This document shows, one piece after another, positions 34,177-46,002 of a stretch of 64,000 nucleotides of DNA; within the stretch, counting starts at the first letter, position 1, and each line of letters opens with the position of its first letter. Origin of the DNA: Actinomucor elegans (taxonomy: Eukaryota > Mucoromycota > Mucoromycetes > Mucorales > Mucoraceae); assembly GCA_026027325.1 (NCBI GenBank), contig JAMSLZ010000003.1, positions 1,426,001 to 1,490,000 on the forward strand, given 5' to 3'. Under the pieces are notes generated by a model that was not told the DNA's origin, did not search any database, and saw only the letters and a list, made by a program, of their open reading frames with translations. The translations under genes were made by a program, and so were the position numbers.

Positions 34177-35996
34177 ATGACTCAAAGCTGTGTTGTTGCT
34201 TCTGCACCAGGTAAAGTCCTTTTAGCTGGTGGTTATTTAGTTTTAGAGCAAGCCTTCACTGGTTTGGTAGTTGGCACTTCTGCTCGTTTCTATACTGTCA
34301 TCAGACCTGAGACCCAAAGTACTGCAGGTACCATCACAGTACATTCACCCCAATTCGAAAATGCTACATGGCAGTATAAGGCGATTGCTACCAACAATAA
34401 GCTTGACTTTGAACCTATGTAGGTCCTGACCTTTGTTTTCTCAAAGCTTTTTTTCGTTTGACACGTTACTTAGTACTACAGAATCTCGGAACAAGTTTGT
34501 TGAAACTTGCTTAAAGTTCACTCTGGATATCATATTACAAAGAATAGGATCAAACCAGTTCAATCAATTAATACATTCAGGCATTCAAGCTACTATAGTT
34601 GGTGATAATGATTTCTATTCCCAACGAGCCCAGGTAAAGATTTACGCGTTTTTTCATCGTTCAACAACTTACACTGCAACAAATCAAATAGCTTGAAGCC
34701 AAAGGTCTTTCAAACAATGCAGATGCACTTGCTTCACTTGACCCCTTTTGCAAAACACATGCTACATTATCTACGGTACATAAAACGGGTCTTGGTAGTT
34801 CAGCTGCACTCACGACCTCTCTGGTAGCCGCATTGTTGCTCTATTTCCAGGTTGTACAAGATGCTTTAGATAAAGATGAAAAGACATTGATTCACAACGT
34901 CGCTCAATTCGTCCATTGTTTTGCTCAAGGTAAAGTTGGCAGCGGATTCGATGTTTCTTCAGCTGTTTGGGGAAGTCATAGCTACAAGCGATTCAATCCT
35001 GCCATTTTGACTCCGATTATGGTATAAAGTTACTTGTAAGCTTTAGGAGCATTACTGATATATATATATTCCCCTATTGATATCGTCAGGATGAAAGTGT
35101 TGATTCAAAGGAATTGGCCAATGCCCTGGATATAAAAAATCAAAGGTAAGATCCATGTAAGAAATCATATCTAACAAGACCCTAACAAAAAGTGAATTCA
35201 AAAGTTGGGATAACCAAGTCGATCCATTTCAATTACCACCTGGTTTTGATCTCATGTTAGCAGATATTGATGCTGGTAGCCATACACCAACTTTGGTTGG
35301 TAAAGTATTGGCTTGGAAAAAATCAAAGCCCCAAGAAGGTAACTTTTTGTCGAAACACTTTAATTTCAAAACTCGAAGCTAAAAAATAATAATAATAATT
35401 GTATCTTACTCAAAAAAAAAAAGCGGATGAGCTTTGGAACTCGCTTGGCGCTTACAATACCAAAGTCGGTCAACACTTTCGACAATTGTCTGCTTTACAT
35501 GCTAAAGATCCTAAACAGTACGACGCTACAATCCAAACCTGTTCAGAATTGCCTTCCACTGAATGGTACACTATTTCGGGAGAGGTTGCCACTGAAATCG
35601 TTGCGCTTGTAGATGATTTCAATCATGTACGTTCTCTTTTGCAAAAGATGAGTGAGTTGTCAGATGTACCTGTAGAGCCCAAGGAGCAAACAAAATTGCT
35701 CGATGAATGCTTAAAGGTGCCTGGTGTAGCTATGGCTGGTGTGCCAGGAGGTATGTTACAAAATAAACAACTTTAATGCTGATACTTCCGATTAATCCTT
35801 TTTGTTTCTCGATCAAGCTGGTGGATACGATGCTATCTTTTGTATTGTTTTATCTGAAAAGTCGAAACGAGGTGTTCGCCGTGTCTGGGAGTCTTGGAAA
35901 GAACTTAGTGTCGGACCTCTTCTTTCGCAAGCCGACTCGCATGGTGTAACTAGTGTGAAACTGAACTCTGTTCGTGGATTAGAAGCCACTTTGCCC

Positions 35997-36002
<6 letters not shown>
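34177..36002 (+). CDS. ERG8: Phosphomevalonate kinase
   Basis: Seven exons: 34177-34418, 34474-34633, 34692-35021, 35090-35145, 35193-35338, 35424-35750, 35818-36002. The N-terminus SAPGKVLLAGGYLVLE is the first GHMP-kinase motif. The ATP-binding loop is TGLGSSAALTTSL, followed by GKVGSGFDVSSAVWGSHSYKRF (20-residue core GKVGSGFDVSSAVWGSHSYK), which is specific to phosphomevalonate kinases. The C-terminal GHMP motif is KVPGVAMAGVPGAGGYDAIF. Reaction: ATP + (R)-5-phosphomevalonate to 5-diphosphomevalonate in the cytosolic mevalonate pathway, for sterols, prenyl groups and, in Mucorales, trisporoids. A pyrimidine run of ~22 T lies ~45 bp before the start, and an A-run of ~30 begins inside the stop codon. 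Confidence 0.95.
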
Positions 36003-36036
<34 letters not shown>

Positions 36037-36402
36037 TAGTAGCAGTAGCAGAGGAATGGTAGAATTGATTTTTTTTTTAAAAATAATAAAATGCCATTAT
36101 GCAGGAAGGATATGCGCGCTTTTTTTCTTATTACATGTTCCTTCTTTTCGGATTAAAGAAAAAGTATGTAGTAGGCCCACGTTTTTTTTTTACTAAGAGG
36201 CTTATGCATTCGGAGAGCTATTTTTTTGCAGAGATGATGGTACACTAATAAGTAACCAGTTTATTATGTAAGCTGGCATATATTTATAGTTAGAGCACAG
36301 ACGTCCTTAAAAGTTCCTGAATCTATCTTCGATGTGAGTAAGGCAATAAATGTTTATTCTTTTCTTTAAATATACACTTTATGAATATTTTTGGGTTCAT
36401 AA

Positions 36403-36460
36403 TAGATGCAGCAGCTCATTTGGGGCGTCAAGTAATAATCAAATGCGACGTTATAGCGAA
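36403..36460 (+). repeat. Dispersed repeat copy
   Basis: It reads AATAGATGCAGCAGCTCATT, then AATAATCAAATGCGACGTTA. First of three copies in the same orientation. Confidence 0.6.
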
Positions 36461-36576
36461 AACAATCTCATACTCCGAAATTGAATACATTAGGCTCTAC
36501 AAAATATGTATATAATATATAGCTAATTATCGAAGGACACTATATTGAATGCATTACAGTCAAACAGATATTATAA

Positions 36577-36650
36577 TGGACACAGTAACTCATCTTGAGT
36601 GTGGAATATTTATCAGATGCGACATTAAATCAAATTGATCGTTAAACTTG
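36577..36650 (+). repeat. Dispersed repeat copy
   Basis: It reads CACAGTAACTCATCTTGAGT, then TATCAGATGCGACATTAAAT, then CAAATTGATCG. The second half is the closest to consensus in the window. Confidence 0.6.
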
Positions 36651-36722
36651 TCTAGATCGTAAAAAGTTCGGACATTTTACAACCATTTGCTAAGAAACAA
36701 CATGTATGTAGTAGCCTAGATA

Positions 36723-36806
36723 AATAGCAGCCTTATTAGGTATAGTGTTCCGTCCTAAGCATGTATTGGTCATTCAATGCGATATTAAACTGAAACCGGT
36801 CAAAGA
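36723..36806 (+). repeat. Dispersed repeat copy
   Basis: It reads AATAGCAGCCTTATTAGG, then AATGCGATATTAAACTGAAA, then CCGGTCAAAG. Third of the group. Confidence 0.5.
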
Positions 36807-37599
36807 AATGAAAGTATAAAAAAATTGCCAAGTTTCAGCAAAAAATTATAAGAGCTATCCTTAGATAAAAATTTTCAAATCTCTCTTTTTATTTATTCGT
36901 GAAGCATCAATACCATATGGTCTATTAACAATATGAATTAATAGGCTTTAGAATATACAAAGGTATTTTTGTGGGTTTTATAATATAATAAAATACTCAA
37001 ACTTTTTATTGAATTTCCACAGGATTCCAAAGACAGCAGCACAAATTGATTGAAATCATCACTAACCAATAGAAATGTGGAGTATTTTACAATAGAAAAA
37101 CATTCGAACAGTATGAAAAGCATCTTCAGGCATAGCATATGACCAATGCACCTTTGCTTCTGATAGGTTAAATTGCACATTGGTTCTTTGTTTTGTCATA
37201 TGGGAAATCAAGAGAGAGGCTGCATTAGAAAATTTAAGTAAGCGAGCAAAGTAAACTGATCAAGTAAGGCCTACTAGTTTTCAGGTGATTAGTGAGCCAT
37301 AGTAGTAGTAGTTTATGACCTTTTTTCTTGCTTCCTTTCTATTCTATTCTCTGGGAACTTTTTGTCGTTGAAAGTGGCCTGAACCAATTACTATATCGCA
37401 AGATTGTATCTAGAAAACTGATGTTTCTAAAGAATATCCGCTGTTTCCGAGCCGAAATTTACACCCAAGATTTGTTTCTAAGATCGAACAAACAAAAACA
37501 AAAAAAATCTATGTAACTCGGCATGTTTAATTTTATAAACTATGTCAACTTTGGTTATTTTATTCTTTCTTTTTCCTGTATATATCTGACAGCGATAGT

Positions 37600-38795
37600 A
37601 TGATACTTTGGACATCTGTGCTGCTTGCGATATGTTGCGGGTCACATTTAATTTATGCCCAAAACTCGGCAGACAGACAAAAGACAGTAAACTTGAATGA
37701 ACCTATAGTTTGTGATTGCGGATTTGAGGATGAAAACAATAATTTATGGACTGACGTATGGTATGCGGATTATGGCCTTTATCAAACAAGCCTGCAGCAT
37801 GATCCTCATTATCTGGTCATGGATTATACCGTTGGGGCAAAATATAAAGGCACAATGGAGCGTGTTTTTTCACCAGGTAATGTCAAGCTGTCTCAAGGCG
37901 GTGGCATAACCTTATCTGTCAATCAGAACAGTAACGGCAAGTACACTTCAGCTGCAATTGGAACAAAAAGGTAGGATCGACCATACGCTTTTTCTATCAT
38001 CCCAGCTGCTTACTTTTGCTCTAATTTTATCATGCCTACAGGAGTGATTTTCTGTATGGTACATATCGAGCTCGTATGAAGACAAGTAATGTACCTGGAA
38101 CAGTAGCTGCCTTCTTCTTTTATCGAAATGACTCGAGTGAAATCGATATTGAATCACTATCTCGGTTCAGTGATCCTTATAAAACCTACTTTGCAGTTCA
38201 ACCGCAGATTTACACTAACGGGCAAGCCTCACCATTAACAAATGAAAAGCATGATCTACCGTTCGATCCAACAGAGGTACATATACATATAAATATATAT
38301 TATCATTAAAAACCTATGTTCCTTTCTGACATACAGGTTTGCACAGGATTTTCATGAATACAGATTCGACTGGTTACCAGGAAGTGTCAAGTTTTACATT
38401 GATAGCATCTTTATCCGAGAAATGACGACCAACATCCCGGATTCTCCAGGAAGAGTGCTACTAAACCATTGGACAGACGGCAATCCTTTATTCAGCGGCG
38501 GCCCACCCAAGCAAAATTCAGATCTAAGCGTTTCACACCTTAATTTGTTTTTTAATTCCTCGGAATCAACAGGACCTCCATCATGTCAAAAATCAAAGAT
38601 GCCTTGCCAGATTTCAGGTAATGAAAACTATTAGTGAGTGCAATACTATTATGTTAACATCCTCAATTACTTCAAGATATCATGAATAGACACCTTCTTC
38701 CTGGCACAGAAGTTAGATCAGACGCAGCCAAAGGCTTGTCTTCATCCTACTATTGCATGATTATGACTCTTTTGCTGAGTTTATTATTCTTTTAA
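37600..38795 (+). CDS. GPI-anchored GH16 family glycoside hydrolase/transglycosylase
   Basis: Four exons: 37600-37970, 38042-38276, 38347-38617, 38677-38795; 331 residues. A signal peptide (1-~20, MILWTSVLLAICCGSHLIYA) is followed by the GH16 jelly-roll. The catalytic motif is SEIDIE (nucleophile Glu 157, acid/base Glu 161); YGTYRARMKTS and DFHEYRFDWLPGSVKFYID are typical GH16 strands. Exon 4 adds a short linker and a hydrophobic C-terminus (IMTLLLSLLFF) after DAAKGLSSS, the pattern of a GPI-attachment signal. Likely role: trimming or cross-linking of cell-wall polysaccharides outside the plasma membrane. Beta-glucanase and CRH-like chitin-glucan transferase activity cannot be told apart here. 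Both splice sites flanking exon 3 were chosen by phase (TE/DFHEY and S/DIMN). Confidence 0.87.
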
Positions 38796-39331
38796 TTAGC
38801 TTGTTCTTGTTTATTTCCGAAACATCAGTGCACATCAATAAAACTAAGATCTGTTATTGGAGGATCATATTATATCTAAGAAGCGGGTCGAATAAAAATA
38901 AAAAAATAGTCAAAGGCAACCAGTTACATAAATACTTGGGCTTGTAGAATGAAATTTCTTTAGATATTTATCACGATGCAATAAAACCAGTTTAGCTATA
39001 AGAACAGCCCTTTTTTTTTTTTTAGTACTGAGTCAACACAGTTTCTGATCTTAAAGATCGAATCCAAATCTTATCCTTGACTGACATCCCGTATAATTAT
39101 CTTTTTGTCCCGATCATTCCGCTACCTAGCTGATCAGGACCTATAAAGGGTTTTTATTTTCCCTGAGTTCCTTTATTTTTCATTTCAGTTTTCGTCACGC
39201 ATTACATATAAACTTTAACAGAAGCAAGGTTTTCTACATATATAATGACCTACTGCTCTCTTGAATACCTTTAATATATCAATCAACACTGAATTACCAA
39301 GGACTCATTCACATATTATACTCGTAACACT
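38796..39331. other. Spacer upstream of the MFS gene
   Basis: AT-rich, with a T-run near 39010-39023 and pyrimidine-rich stretches before the start. No gene seen. Confidence 0.5.
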
Positions 39332-41404
39332 ATGAATACTAGTAAATCAGAAAAAAGAATGACGCATTTTGCAGAAGACAATGCATATCCATTACCTGCT
39401 ACGGACGAGGATACCGCATCAATCGGGACAGCATCTACCAGGCATCACCATTATTCTCGTTGGTCACAACTCTTTAAGAAAGATCATCATGGTGCTGAGG
39501 ATGACGATGATCGATTTACAAGTGCTTCTACTGTTATTAATCACTCCAAAGATCAACGATTCAGCTTACTACGGACTTGGTGGTCTAGTATACTGGGAGA
39601 TATCTATAAAGACGATAATCCTAAAGAGTACTCTCAAGCCAAGAAGAACATCATCATCTTTATTGTAGCGCTAAGCGGCATTAGTGGACCAATTGGTAGC
39701 ATGATCTACATGCCAGGTTTAACGTCCATCACAATGGATTTAAACGCCTCTCTACCTGCTATCAATGGCACAGTATCTGCATATGTTATCTTTTTGGGAA
39801 TTGCTGTAAGTATATAGACATTGAATGAAGCAGGCAATCATGCTAATTGAGAGTTTTATATATATATATGTATGTAGCCTTTATTCTGGGCGAGTATGAG
39901 TGACACGTACGGACGAAAACCAATGTACATCTGTAGTCTTTTTATCAGTATCATTGCATCTGTGCTATGCGCTATCTCTAGTAATGTTACTATGCTCATT
40001 GTCTTTCGCGCAATTCAAGCATGCGGTGCTAGTTCTGGGCAGACGTTAGGCGCAGGCGTCATTGCAGATACAATCGACGTTGCAAACCGTGGTAAAGCCT
40101 ATGGTGTTTTTTATATCGGGTACGTATATAGATCAGCACAGATTAGAACTAAACTAATTAATCGTATCTTTTTCCTTGTAGCCCTCTTTTAGGTCCCGTC
40201 ATTGTAAGTAGTGTTAACAGTACATAAATAAAGTGTATGCTAACAGATGATCATATTATAGGGCCCTACAATTGGAGGCTTACTTTGTGATTTCCTGGGA
40301 TGGCAATCCACCTTTTACTTTTTAGCTATTATCGGTGCTGTTCTCTTAGTTTTTGTGACATTCTTGTTACCCGAGACACTACGTAGAAAGCGTGAAGAAG
40401 TGCTTCCTTCGGACGATGAAGGCGTAACAAAACCAGCAGAAAGATTTAAAGCGCTCAAGAACTTGCGTACTGCTTTTAAACCCATGATTGCAATGCTAGG
40501 TGATCCAACTGTTTTAGTGATTACTCTATATAATACCATCATCTTCGCGTCTCTTTATTTCCTTGTAAGTGCAACAATCTAGCTGATATCTCACGTGAAT
40601 TACCACTAATAAGAACTTTATGCATATATACAAAAAAAAAATATAGACACCTACAATCACAGATACTTTTCAAAAGCTTTATCATTTTACATCTTGGCAG
40701 ATAGGTCTCTGCTATCTTGTGTTTGGTGTTGGCTTAATGTTTGGTTCTGTTCTTGGTGGCCGATACTCCGACTTCATTGTGAAACAACTGCGTAAGAAAA
40801 AGGGTCCTGAAAATGTATACCCTGAAATGAGACTCAAAGCTGCATTTCCGTCATTCGTTCTTATTCCTGCTGGTTATCTGATCTACGCCTGGACTACACA
40901 GAAAGAAGTAGGCGTGTATGGTCCTTTAATTGGTCTCTTTGTTTGTAAGTTGATATATGTTATTATGTTATATGTATACTAATAAAATAGTAACTTATAG
41001 ATGCGCTGGGCCAAATGAGCGCATTCACACCCACCTCAGTTTATCTTGTTGATTCTAAACCAGGCAGATCAGCAAGTGCTGTTGCGATCAATAATTGCGT
41101 ACGATCCATTGTTGGTGCTATCACTACCATTATTTCTAGCTCGTGTGTTAATGCTGTAGGCACTGGTGTGTTGTTCACTATTCTGGCTGCTATAAATATT
41201 GTCAATACTATTACAGTTTTGCTAGTGATGGCTTATGGCAGGAAATGGCGAACCAACTTTGAAAGAAAAACTGGTACAGAATCGACTGTTAGCAGCGAAA
41301 AACAGCCTGCTTCTGATCCAACAAGACAAGAGCAGGATAATGAATACACATCAGAGTATCTAGAGGAGCTTGCTATAGTCAATTCAAGACTGAGTGCAGT
41401 CTAG
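39332..41404 (+). CDS. MFS transporter, DHA1 (drug:H+ antiporter) type
   Basis: Six exons: 39332-39805, 39878-40119, 40182-40203 (22 nt), 40262-40564, 40647-40944, 41001-41404; 580 residues. A ~105-residue hydrophilic N-terminus with His- and Asp-rich patches precedes the transmembrane core, where about 12 hydrophobic segments can be counted. The loop 2-3 motif is WASMSDTYGRKPMYICSLFI, the classical D-x-x-G-R-(K/R) signature. The motif-C region GPLLGPVIGPTIGG in TM5 marks the 12-TM antiporter group, and the central loop is charged (LPETLRRKREE). Expected role: plasma-membrane export of small molecules; the substrate cannot be predicted. The tiny third exon encodes the middle of motif C. Confidence 0.9.
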
Positions 41405-42243
41405 ATTATTCTCTTTTCCTATAACTATAAATATAATTGATCATATCTCGGTTCCAGAGATACGTTTTGTCCGTCCCGCCGAGCCAAATATCCCTGCTAT
41501 TTTGATTTAGCTGCGCTGATAAGAGTATCTCGGGTCTGCCTTATCATTACAATCATTTGGTTTGATAAACCAACTAATATAAATAAAAATTTTAATCAAT
41601 AGAATAACCAGAGTCAAACGAAGGTGTATTACACACTGCAACTTGTTTAGAGCATGGAGAGTACTAACCTGATGTGGTATTTGACCGAGATCGACCGAGA
41701 TCGCGCATGTCAAAAAGTGAGCTATCCCAATTTTTACGCTTTTGATTACTGAACTGCAAATATCGGAATCTAGGTTCTAATAATAGCGTTTGTAGAGAAT
41801 CAAATTCTCTTTCGAGTGGTGTCACTTTTTATAATCAAGACTCTACGTTCTAGAGGGCGAAAGTGATACACCTTCAGAACCTTGTAACAACTATACAAAT
41901 GATTGCGCAATCATATATATATATATATATATATTCATTTGAAATAAAATGATCTGTTCTGTATATATCCCGAGTTTATCATTTTTATTTTGGTTAGTTG
42001 CCAGGTAAAATACAATTATTAATCTTGGGGATGAAGAGGAGGAATGTTTAGCACTTATGGGTTGCAGTACTTGAAGTCTGCCGTCTGATGAAATGATTAA
42101 AAGTTCTGTAGTAAAGCTGTACATTATTTTTATTCTTCATTTTAAAGGTTTTCAATTATTATAATACAAATAAAGAGTGAAAAAGTAAAAACAAACGTTT
42201 AACATGAAAAGGAAGAAATCTTTTGGATAGGTAAGGACTGAAA
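41405..42243. other. Convergent spacer with one repeat copy
   Basis: It lies between the MFS gene (+) and the RRM gene (-). It contains the dispersed-repeat copy at 41634-41706 and a (TA)n run near 41912-41932. Open frames on - (42124-41891, 41713-41507) have no family pattern. Confidence 0.55.
41634..41706 (+). repeat. Dispersed repeat copy with duplicated end
   Basis: It reads CACTGCAACTTGTTTAGAGC, then GTACTAACCTGATGTGGTAT, then TTGACCGAGATCGACCGAG. The CGAGATCG end is present twice in tandem. Confidence 0.55.
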
Positions 42244-43621
42244 CTAGTTTCTATTATCTTGGCGCCAGTTGTTGCTTTGTTGACGTTGCTGACCGTTATT
42301 ATTATAACCATTGTTATACACAGGCCAGCTTGAAGGTGCACGATCTTTACCCCATGATAACTATATCATAAAATTAGAAAGCAAATTCTTTGGAATTGGA
42401 TCATATATTTACCTTTGCTTCACGACCATGGACATTCATACCTTGTAATTGAACAATAGCATTGGCAGCATTTTGATGGTTATCCAACCTAAAAACATTC
42501 ATTAGTTAGGATTCACTATAACATTAATCAAGAATCTTACTTGACAAAAGCGAAACCTCGGTCAGCTTGCAACTTGACTTCTTGAATAATGCCGAATCTT
42601 TCAAAAGGCTGCAACAAGTCAAGATCTATTTAAAAAAAAAGTATTAATACGTACACGATCACTGAAGTGAACTCAGTCAATTACCAGTAGTGTTGGGTGG
42701 CAAGTTTCCAATGTAGACACTGGTAACATAATTAGGTGTTTGCTGAAGAACAGTGTTATAAGGAAGTTGTTGACCAGGACGAGGAGGAGGAGTATCAGAT
42801 TGACTCTTTTGGGTGGCCCAGTTGACACGAATATTACGAGATCCCAACAATTCACCGTTCATAGAAGCAATAGCTTGATCAGCTTCCGACTTTTCACGGA
42901 AGGCAACAAAACCAAATCCTCTCGAGTTACCAGACATGGTATCTCTCATGACATGGGCATTGCTACAACACAAAAGAGGAGAGTTAGTACACAGTTCATT
43001 CGGTCCAATAATAATACATTACACCAAGGTACCGAAAACACCAAAGGCTTGCGATAATAAATCATCAGTGATCTCAGGAGCAAGGTCACCAATAAAAATT
43101 TGGAATTGGTTAGGAGCCTCTTCCTTTTGAACCTGCTGTCCTTGTTGAGCCCAGTTAACCTTGATCTCCTACAGCATGACATTAGAGAATAAGGCTTATA
43201 GAGATCTAGTTAAACTTACATAGTCCAACACCTTGTAACCATTCAATTCTTGAATAGCTCTGTCGGCAGAAATAGGTTCGGTATATTCAACGAAACCATA
43301 GTTGACGCTGGGCTAAAAGCAAGATCAATATATTGTAATGATGAAATGATGAAAAACGTACAAAAGGACCGTGTCTATGCATCTAAGGACAAAAGAAAAC
43401 AATTAGTGATGCATGTCCCGGAATCCTAGGCTGAAAAAGGTTCACTTACAGCGACAATCTTGATGTTGGAAACGGATCCCATAGGGGAAAAGTATTCGAG
43501 TAACATTGAATCAGTTACTCTAAATCGATAATAAGTACGATACGTTGGTCCTCCGTACTTTGTAAAATATAGTGTACCTTTGGTCAAGATTACCAACATA
43601 GACAGTTGTAGTAGTAGACAT
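42244..43621 (-). CDS. Three-RRM RNA-binding protein, TIA-1/Pub1 type
   Basis: Nine exons: 43621-43578, 43519-43450, 43382-43362 (21-nt microexon), 43312-43220, 43168-43023, 42962-42685, 42625-42541, 42488-42413, 42360-42244; 309 residues. RRM1 is TVYVGNLDQRVTDSMLLEYF ... NYGFVEY. RRM2 is QIFIGDLAPEITDDLLSQAF ... SRGFGFVAF, and RRM3 is SVYIGNLPPNTTDLDLLQPF ... RGFAFVKL; the C-terminus is Asn/Gln-rich. This layout, with the IRVNWA segment after RRM2, is that of TIA-1/TIAR and yeast Pub1, which bind U/A-rich mRNA elements, act in stress granules and influence splicing. It shares a 196-bp divergent upstream region with the Rho gene. Confidence 0.9.
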
Positions 43622-43817
43622 GTTTCTATTTAATTTGCTAGTACAAATGAAATAGTTTAAGAAGATCAGTTCTCGTATTAAAAAAGAATTTTTCACAAAA
43701 AAAGCAAGATCCAGATGCGTCATCAGCGGCAGTCCAAAAGCCTACCGACTATAATAATATAATTGAAACGAGCCAAGCTTTTTCTTTTCCTTCTTTCTCC
43801 TCTTCCTATATCTCAAT

Positions 43818-44554
43818 ATGCCTTTATGTGGTTCAAATGAAAGTAGAATACTACAACGAAAGCTTGTAGTATGTGGTGATGGCGCTTGTGGAAAAACTTC
43901 GCTACTGAGTGTATTTACAAGAGACTACTTCCCTCAGGTACCATATCAGATTATGCAGCAAAGAGACAATTAAATAACTCTATACAGATATATGAGCCTA
44001 CTGTTTTCGAGAACTATGTTCATGAAATCACCATCGATAATCAACCAGTTGAGCTCTCTTTATGGGATACAGCAGGCCAAGAAGAGTTTGATAGAATAAG
44101 ACTACTCAGTTATGAAAATACACATGTGTACATGATGTGTTTCTCGGTAGAGAACCGTGATTCGCTACAGAATATACCAGACAAATGGCTAGAAGAAATA
44201 ACAGAGAATGGTCCTCATGCTAAAATAGTCCTAGTTGCACTAAAATGTGACCTGAGACAAGAAAAGAGGAACACGATACAATATGAAGAGGTAGGACCCA
44301 AGAGGCTGTTTTACTAGATCGTAACTAAACATCATGTAGGGCCTTGAAATGGCCAAAAGCATCAATGCTATCAGGTATTTAGAGTGTTCAGCTAAACATA
44401 ATCGTGGAGTCAAAGAATGCTTTCAAGAAACTGCCAAAGTGGCTCTATCAGGTAAACCAGTTTTAATAACGGGCGCTCAGTCTATTAATAATGTACATAC
44501 ATAGTAAAACTGAAAACATCGCATGATTCAAAAACTAAATGTATCATACTCTAA
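43818..44554 (+). CDS. RHO3: Rho-family small GTPase, Rho3-like
   Basis: Four exons: 43818-43937, 43988-44290, 44340-44451, 44505-44554; 194 residues. Motifs: P-loop GDGACGKT (20-27), switch [10 protein letters not shown] with Thr45, switch [14 protein letters not shown] (67-78), ALKCDLR in place of the usual TKxD (as I recall in Rho3), and ECSAK. The last exon ends in KCIIL, a CaaL box that predicts geranylgeranylation and membrane attachment. Without the last intron the frame would end at VHT without a CaaX, so the spliced form is preferred. Role: polarised exocytosis and actin control at the hyphal tip. Its stop codon lies only 15 bp from that of the convergent HOM6. Confidence 0.9.
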
Positions 44555-44569
44555 TAACTTGTACTTTAT

Positions 44570-45153
44570 TTAAAATCCTTCAACGCGTTCTTGAATCTTG
44601 AGAAGATCAGTGAAAATACCATAAGCTGTAACAGCTGCACCAGCACCAGCACCCTATATACACATATATCTTGTTTAATATACAATATGATCATTTAAAA
44701 CTGTTCGTTTACCTGAATAATGACACCATTGGGGAAGTATTTGGTAGTAAATTTGATAATGTTATCACTGCCTTGAAGAGAGGCGAAGGGATGCGTAGCA
44801 GGGTATCTGTACAAGTAATAGATTAGTGCCACCCAATCTCGATTGAAATGATTATTAAGCGCTTACTTGGCCAATTTAACACCGCTTTGACCGCCTTGAA
44901 CATCCACCATACCAACGTAACGAAGTACTTGACCTTCCTTCAAAGCTTCAGCGTTCAATTGAGAGAAATGATCATCGTATTCAGGTAACTTGGACATGAA
45001 CTCATCTGTAGATTCAATGGTTTGAAGAGCTTCAGGAACAATGTTCTCGACAGGCAAAGTTGACAGGTCCAATTCAAGGCCAGCTAATCTACCACAGATA
45101 GTAACCTAAAGATAATGTTGGCTCAATATGACCAATATTCATCCAATCATTTG

Positions 45154-45191
<38 letters not shown>

Positions 45192-45885
45192 CCTTACGCG
45201 CAACATCCATACCATTCAAATCGTCTCTTGGATCAGGTTCAGTATAGCCCAAATCCTTGGCTACACGAACAGTCTCGGAAAAGGGTTTGGGAGTAGCAGT
45301 AGAAGACAAAGTGGAAAAGTTATTAAAGAGATAGCTCAAAGTGCCAGAAAAGATGCCTTCAATCTTGATAATCTCGTCACCAGTCTTTACAAAATCGGTC
45401 AAAGTAGACAAAACAGGCAAACCAGCACCAACAGTGGTTTCATGGTAGATCAAAGGAGTTCTACCAGTCTTGGTTTGACTGGTATTTACGGCAAGGTCTT
45501 GGATTTCGTTGAAAAGGGCAAGCGAGCTAGAGAAGGCCTTTTTGTTGGGTGTCACAACACTAAGACCAGCACGAAGCCAAGCAGGATAGAGATTAGCAAC
45601 CTGTTCAGAAGCGGTACAGTCAATGATGATAGAGTGTTCTTTTGACTTTGAAAGATAATCAGCGAATTGAGTCAAATCAGTTTGCACACCAGTGGCGTTG
45701 ACAGTAGCGCGTAAATTGTTACCGTCAGCGATAGGTAAAGAGTTGTATTGAGCGTCAGAGACTACCATCTTTTGAGAGGTAGTTAAGCCAACTACTTTGA
45801 AGGCACTTTTGCAAGAAGATCTCAAAATTTGAGAAACTAATTCAGATCCTACAAGACCAATACCAACAATACCAACGTTAACCAT
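44570..45885 (-). CDS. HOM6: Homoserine dehydrogenase
   Basis: Four exons: 45885-45193, 45105-44867, 44806-44713, 44653-44570; 369 residues, close to yeast Hom6. The N-terminal dinucleotide fold shows VGIVGIGLVGSEL (GxGxxG at 8-13). The catalytic domain has TPNKKAFSSS, YHETTVGAGLPVLSTLTDFV, GIFSGTLSYLFNNFS and GYTEPDPRDDLNGMDVARK, the family signature with the catalytic Lys. The C-terminus is GAGAGAAVTAYGIFTDLLKI. Reaction: NAD(P)H-dependent reduction of aspartate semialdehyde to homoserine on the way to threonine and methionine. Intron 1 contains an exceptional run of ~34 T on the + strand (45155-45188). No fused aspartate-kinase domain is present, as usual in fungi. Confidence 0.96.
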
Positions 45886-46002
45886 CCTTTTTTTTTTTAA
45901 TAGTGAAGAAAGAAGAGAAAGGCGCGGTTCGCCCCAGCAGACATAAAACATTTAAAACATTTTTTTTTTTTGGGTTTTGATTCACCGCTTAGATCTGATT
46001 TA

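Larger units (their letters stand above)
36003..37599. other. Intergenic region with three tandemly ordered repeat copies
   Basis: After the A-run behind ERG8, the region holds dispersed-repeat copies at 36403-36460, 36577-36650 and 36723-36806. All are on + and about 150-175 bp apart. The remainder, including a minus-strand open frame at 37180-36938, shows no coding character. Confidence 0.6.
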
